Source: Candidatus Chloroheliales bacterium (GTDB lineage: Bacteria > Chloroflexota > Chloroflexia > QHBQ01). Taken from it: 7,134 bases of DNA. Under the pieces are notes generated by a model. It saw nothing but the letters and a program-made list of their open reading frames with translations. It was not told the origin of the DNA and made no database searches. Below are positions 5,651 through 7,134 of the stretch, piece by piece; within the stretch, counting starts at the first letter, position 1; each line of letters starts with the position of its first letter. The position numbers and the translations under genes were made by a program. The stretch spans positions 1 to 7,134 of the forward strand of contig QHBQ01000132.1 in the NCBI GenBank assembly GCA_003243865.1. Direction: 5' to 3'.

Positions 5651-6661
5651 TTAGCGGTTGGCGTATTGCTTGTTGTAGAACTCGGCATACTCGCCGCTCT
5701 TGATGCGCTGCCACCAGTCGCGGTTGTCGCTGTACCAACGTACCGTCTCCTCCATTGCCTGCTCGAAGCTGTGGCGGGGCTGCCAGCCGAGGCCGCGCAG
5801 TTTAGTAGTGTCCAGCGAATAGCGGCGGTCGTGGCCGGGCCGGTCGGTGACGTATTTAATCAGGCTCTGCGGCTTGGCGGTCAGCTTGAGGATTAGTTGG
5901 GTAATGTCAATGTTGTAGCGCTCGTTGCCACCGCCAACGTTGTAGATCTCGCCAGGCGTGCCGTTGTGCAGTGCCACATCAATGCCCTCGCAGTGGTCCA
6001 TCACGTAGATCCAGTCACGTACCTGCTTGCCGTCGCCGTAGACAGGCAGTGGCTTGTCTTCGAGCGCATTGGTGATGAACAGGGGGATGAGCTTCTCAGG
6101 GTACTGGTATGGCCCGAAGTTGTTGCTGCCGCGCGTGATGATAGCTGGCACGTTGTAGGTCGCAAAGTAGGCATGGGCCATCAGTTCGCCGCCCGCCTTG
6201 CTAGCCGAGTAGGGGCTGTTGGTCTCCAGCATATCGCTCTCTTTCGAGGAGCGTGGCGCGGGGATGCTGCCGTAGACCTCGTCGGTGCTGACCTGGAGGA
6301 AGCGCTCCACCCCCAAGCTGCGGGCGGCTTCGAGCAGCACGAAGGTGCCGTATACGTCGGTCATGATGAAGTCGCCCGGCTGATGGATACTGCGGTCTAC
6401 GTGGCTCTCGGCGGCGAAGTTGATGATCGTGTCGCAGCCCTGCGCTGCGATCGCAATGTCCACCGCGGCGGCAGCGGCAATGTCGCCCTTGACGAACCGG
6501 TAGCGGGGATTATTCTCGATCCGCTTCAGGTTGTCCAGGTTACCTGCATAGGTCAGCTTGTCTAGCACGGTGATGTGGTAGTCGGGGTACTTGTCCAGCA
6601 TCCAGGCAACAAAGTTGCTGCCAATGAACCCCGCTGCGCCAGTGACGAGTAGTTTCTTCAA
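5651..6661 (-). CDS. rmlB: dTDP-glucose 4,6-dehydratase
   Basis: Cytoplasmic NAD+-dependent enzyme (EC 4.2.1.46) of the extended short-chain dehydrogenase family. It converts dTDP-glucose to dTDP-4-keto-6-deoxyglucose, the second step towards dTDP-rhamnose and other deoxysugars. At 336 residues it is of normal length and appears intact. The Rossmann motif GAAGFIG is at residues 8-14, NFAAESHVDRS at 81-91, the catalytic STDEVYG at 125-131 (T126, D127, E128), YSASK at 151-155 (Y151, K155) and the substrate-binding RGSNNFGPYQYPEKLIP stretch at 177-193. The start is TTG at 6661, preceded by AAAGGA with 7-base spacing; the residues that follow (KKLLVTGAAGF) are the usual family N-terminus and no ATG is nearby. 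It follows rmlA in the same direction, which is the expected pathway order. The original spacing has been widened by the inserted element at 6691-6806. rmlC and rmlD are not in the window. Confidence 0.97.
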   Translation of the reverse strand: MKKLLVTGAAGFIGSNFVAWMLDKYPDYHITVLDKLTYAGNLDNLKRIENNPRYRFVKGDIAAAAAVDIAIAAQGCDTIINFAAESHVDRSIHQPGDFIMTDVYGTFVLLEAARSLGVERFLQVSTDEVYGSIPAPRSSKESDMLETNSPYSASKAGGELMAHAYFATYNVPAIITRGSNNFGPYQYPEKLIPLFITNALEDKPLPVYGDGKQVRDWIYVMDHCEGIDVALHNGTPGEIYNVGGGNERYNIDITQLILKLTAKPQSLIKYVTDRPGHDRRYSLDTTKLRGLGWQPRHSFEQAMEETVRWYSDNRDWWQRIKSGEYAEFYNKQYANR

Positions 6662-6668
6662 ACTTGGA

Positions 6669-6674
6669 TCCTTT
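6669..6674 (-). promoter_or_regulatory. Ribosome binding site that decides the TTG start of rmlB
   Basis: AAAGGA on the minus strand, 7 bases before the TTG at 6661, inside a longer purine stretch AGGAAAGGA (6669-6677). It lies outside the inserted element, so translation of rmlB should have survived the insertion. Confidence 0.75.
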
Positions 6675-6685
6675 CCTGTCGAGGG

Positions 6686-6811
6686 CTTACCCCCTCCCCA
6701 AAGGGGGGGGCAAGGAGGGGGAGCAGGTCGCGCAATGTACTCCCTCTCCCAGCCTCATGAAACATCCCTTGTGCTCCCCCACCCAACCTCCCCCTTTGGG
6801 GAGGGGCTTAC
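6686..6811. mobile_element. MITE-like inverted-repeat element with 5-bp target duplication between rmlA and rmlB
   Basis: Two imperfect inverted arms, 6691-6725 and 6772-6806, match at 30 of 35 positions by my hand alignment. The outermost 21 bases (CCCCTCCCCAAA plus the following G-run, up to the first mismatch) match perfectly. The 46-base centre (6726-6771) holds no gene. The element (6691-6806, 116 bp) is flanked by identical CTTAC pentamers at 6686-6690 and 6807-6811, as expected of a target-site duplication. It encodes no transposase, so it would be non-autonomous and moved in trans. Each arm also folds on itself (CCCCTCCCC against the G-runs). Transcribed with the rml genes, it would make a long, stable hairpin that could attenuate or process the message. 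Related GC-rich palindromic repeats without transposition are the alternative. Confidence 0.68.
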
Positions 6812-7134
6812 AGCACGCCTACCTTGCTGTTGTCGCCGAGGGTGAGCTTGAACGCCTTAGGCTTGATCGGCGAGCGGCCAAGCTCGACGTTGCGGCCGAT
6901 CAGGCTGTCGGCGAGGCGGCCGGGCAGGTCAATGATCTCGCTGTTTTCGAGGATGATGCTGTGTTCCACTTCGCTATGCTCGATCTTGCAGTGGTGATAA
7001 ATCGAGGTAAAAGGGCCGATGTAGCTGTTGACGATGCGGGTGTATTCGCCGATAATCGCCGGGCCGCGCACCCGGCTGTTGATGATCTCCGCGCCCGCCT
7101 CGATGATAACTTTGCCGTCAATCTGGCTGTCGGC
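6808..7134 (-). CDS. rmlA: Glucose-1-phosphate thymidylyltransferase, long form, C-terminal 108 residues; runs off the right edge
   Basis: RmlA (EC 2.7.7.24) joins dTTP and glucose-1-phosphate to give dTDP-glucose, the substrate of the neighbouring RmlB. What is visible is the C-terminal left-handed beta-helix of the long (StrD-like, about 355-residue) form. Hexapeptide-like turns run through IDGKVIIEAGAEI, VRGPAIIGEYTRIVNSYIGP and VEHSIILENSEI, then comes the typical ending GRLADSLIGRNVELG and LTLGDNSKVGVL. The nucleotidyltransferase domain lies beyond the edge, so the gene could in principle be another sugar-nucleotide transferase with this tail; the adjacent rmlB makes rmlA by far the likeliest. 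Without the inserted element the stop would lie only about 25 bases before the rmlB start, a normal operon spacing. The TAA stop is inside the target duplication of that element. Confidence 0.9.
   Translation of the reverse strand, partial: ADSQIDGKVIIEAGAEIINSRVRGPAIIGEYTRIVNSYIGPFTSIYHHCKIEHSEVEHSIILENSEIIDLPGRLADSLIGRNVELGRSPIKPKAFKLTLGDNSKVGVL

Noticed and set aside
5897..6565. Plus-strand 222-residue open frame
   Set aside because: It is the antisense shadow of rmlB, whose motifs are intact along the same stretch; GC-rich codon bias opens the opposite frame.

Overview
The window reads as one strand of a bacterial chromosome: all six recognisable genes lie on the minus strand, so transcription runs from the right edge to the left edge. 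Base composition is GC-rich, and at least two genes use TTG starts behind good Shine-Dalgarno sequences. A long-form RmlA, a single-domain SpoIIE-type phosphatase, an S-layer-homology (SLH) protein built on W-x-V-G propeller repeats, and heptad and palindrome intergenic repeats together resemble a filamentous Chloroflexota (Chloroflexales-like) genome. That assignment is inference from gene content only and is moderate at best.

In transcription order: (1) 7134-6808, the C-terminal end of a long-form glucose-1-phosphate thymidylyltransferase (rmlA). (2) 6811-6686, a small MITE-like inverted-repeat element with a 5-bp target duplication, inserted exactly at the rmlA stop codon. (3) 6661-5651, rmlB, dTDP-glucose 4,6-dehydratase. 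(4) 5650-5484, an intergenic stretch with heptanucleotide repeats, a GC-rich palindrome and an extended -10 promoter. (5) 5483-2889, an exported 864-residue protein with an N-terminal signal peptide, about a dozen W-x-V-G beta-propeller-type repeats and three C-terminal SLH domains. (6) 2854-2138, a stand-alone PP2C/SpoIIE serine phosphatase. (7) 2148-1657, a RidA/YjgF/UK114-family protein overlapping the phosphatase gene. (8) 1649-606, a P-loop kinase-like domain fused to a GNAT-like region. (9) 515-1, the N-terminal third of urocanate hydratase (hutU).

The two rml genes make dTDP-4-keto-6-deoxyglucose, the precursor of dTDP-rhamnose and other deoxysugars of surface glycans. The next gene encodes a surface protein whose SLH domains normally grip cell-wall glycans, so the right half has a cell-envelope theme. 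The left half (phosphatase, RidA-like protein, kinase/GNAT fusion, hutU) is a tightly packed co-directional run with spacings of 34 bp, an 11-bp overlap, 7 bp and 90 bp. It mixes signalling, metabolite-damage control and histidine breakdown. Its common purpose is not evident from sequence alone.

The points most worth a second look are the MITE-like insertion that duplicated the rmlA stop codon, an identical TGGTATAAT motif upstream of two genes (one placed so that its transcript would be leaderless), the kinase/GNAT fusion, and the phosphatase/RidA-like/kinase-GNAT cluster. There is no gene-free stretch above 300 bases, and I saw no tRNA, rRNA, CRISPR array or phage-like gene.
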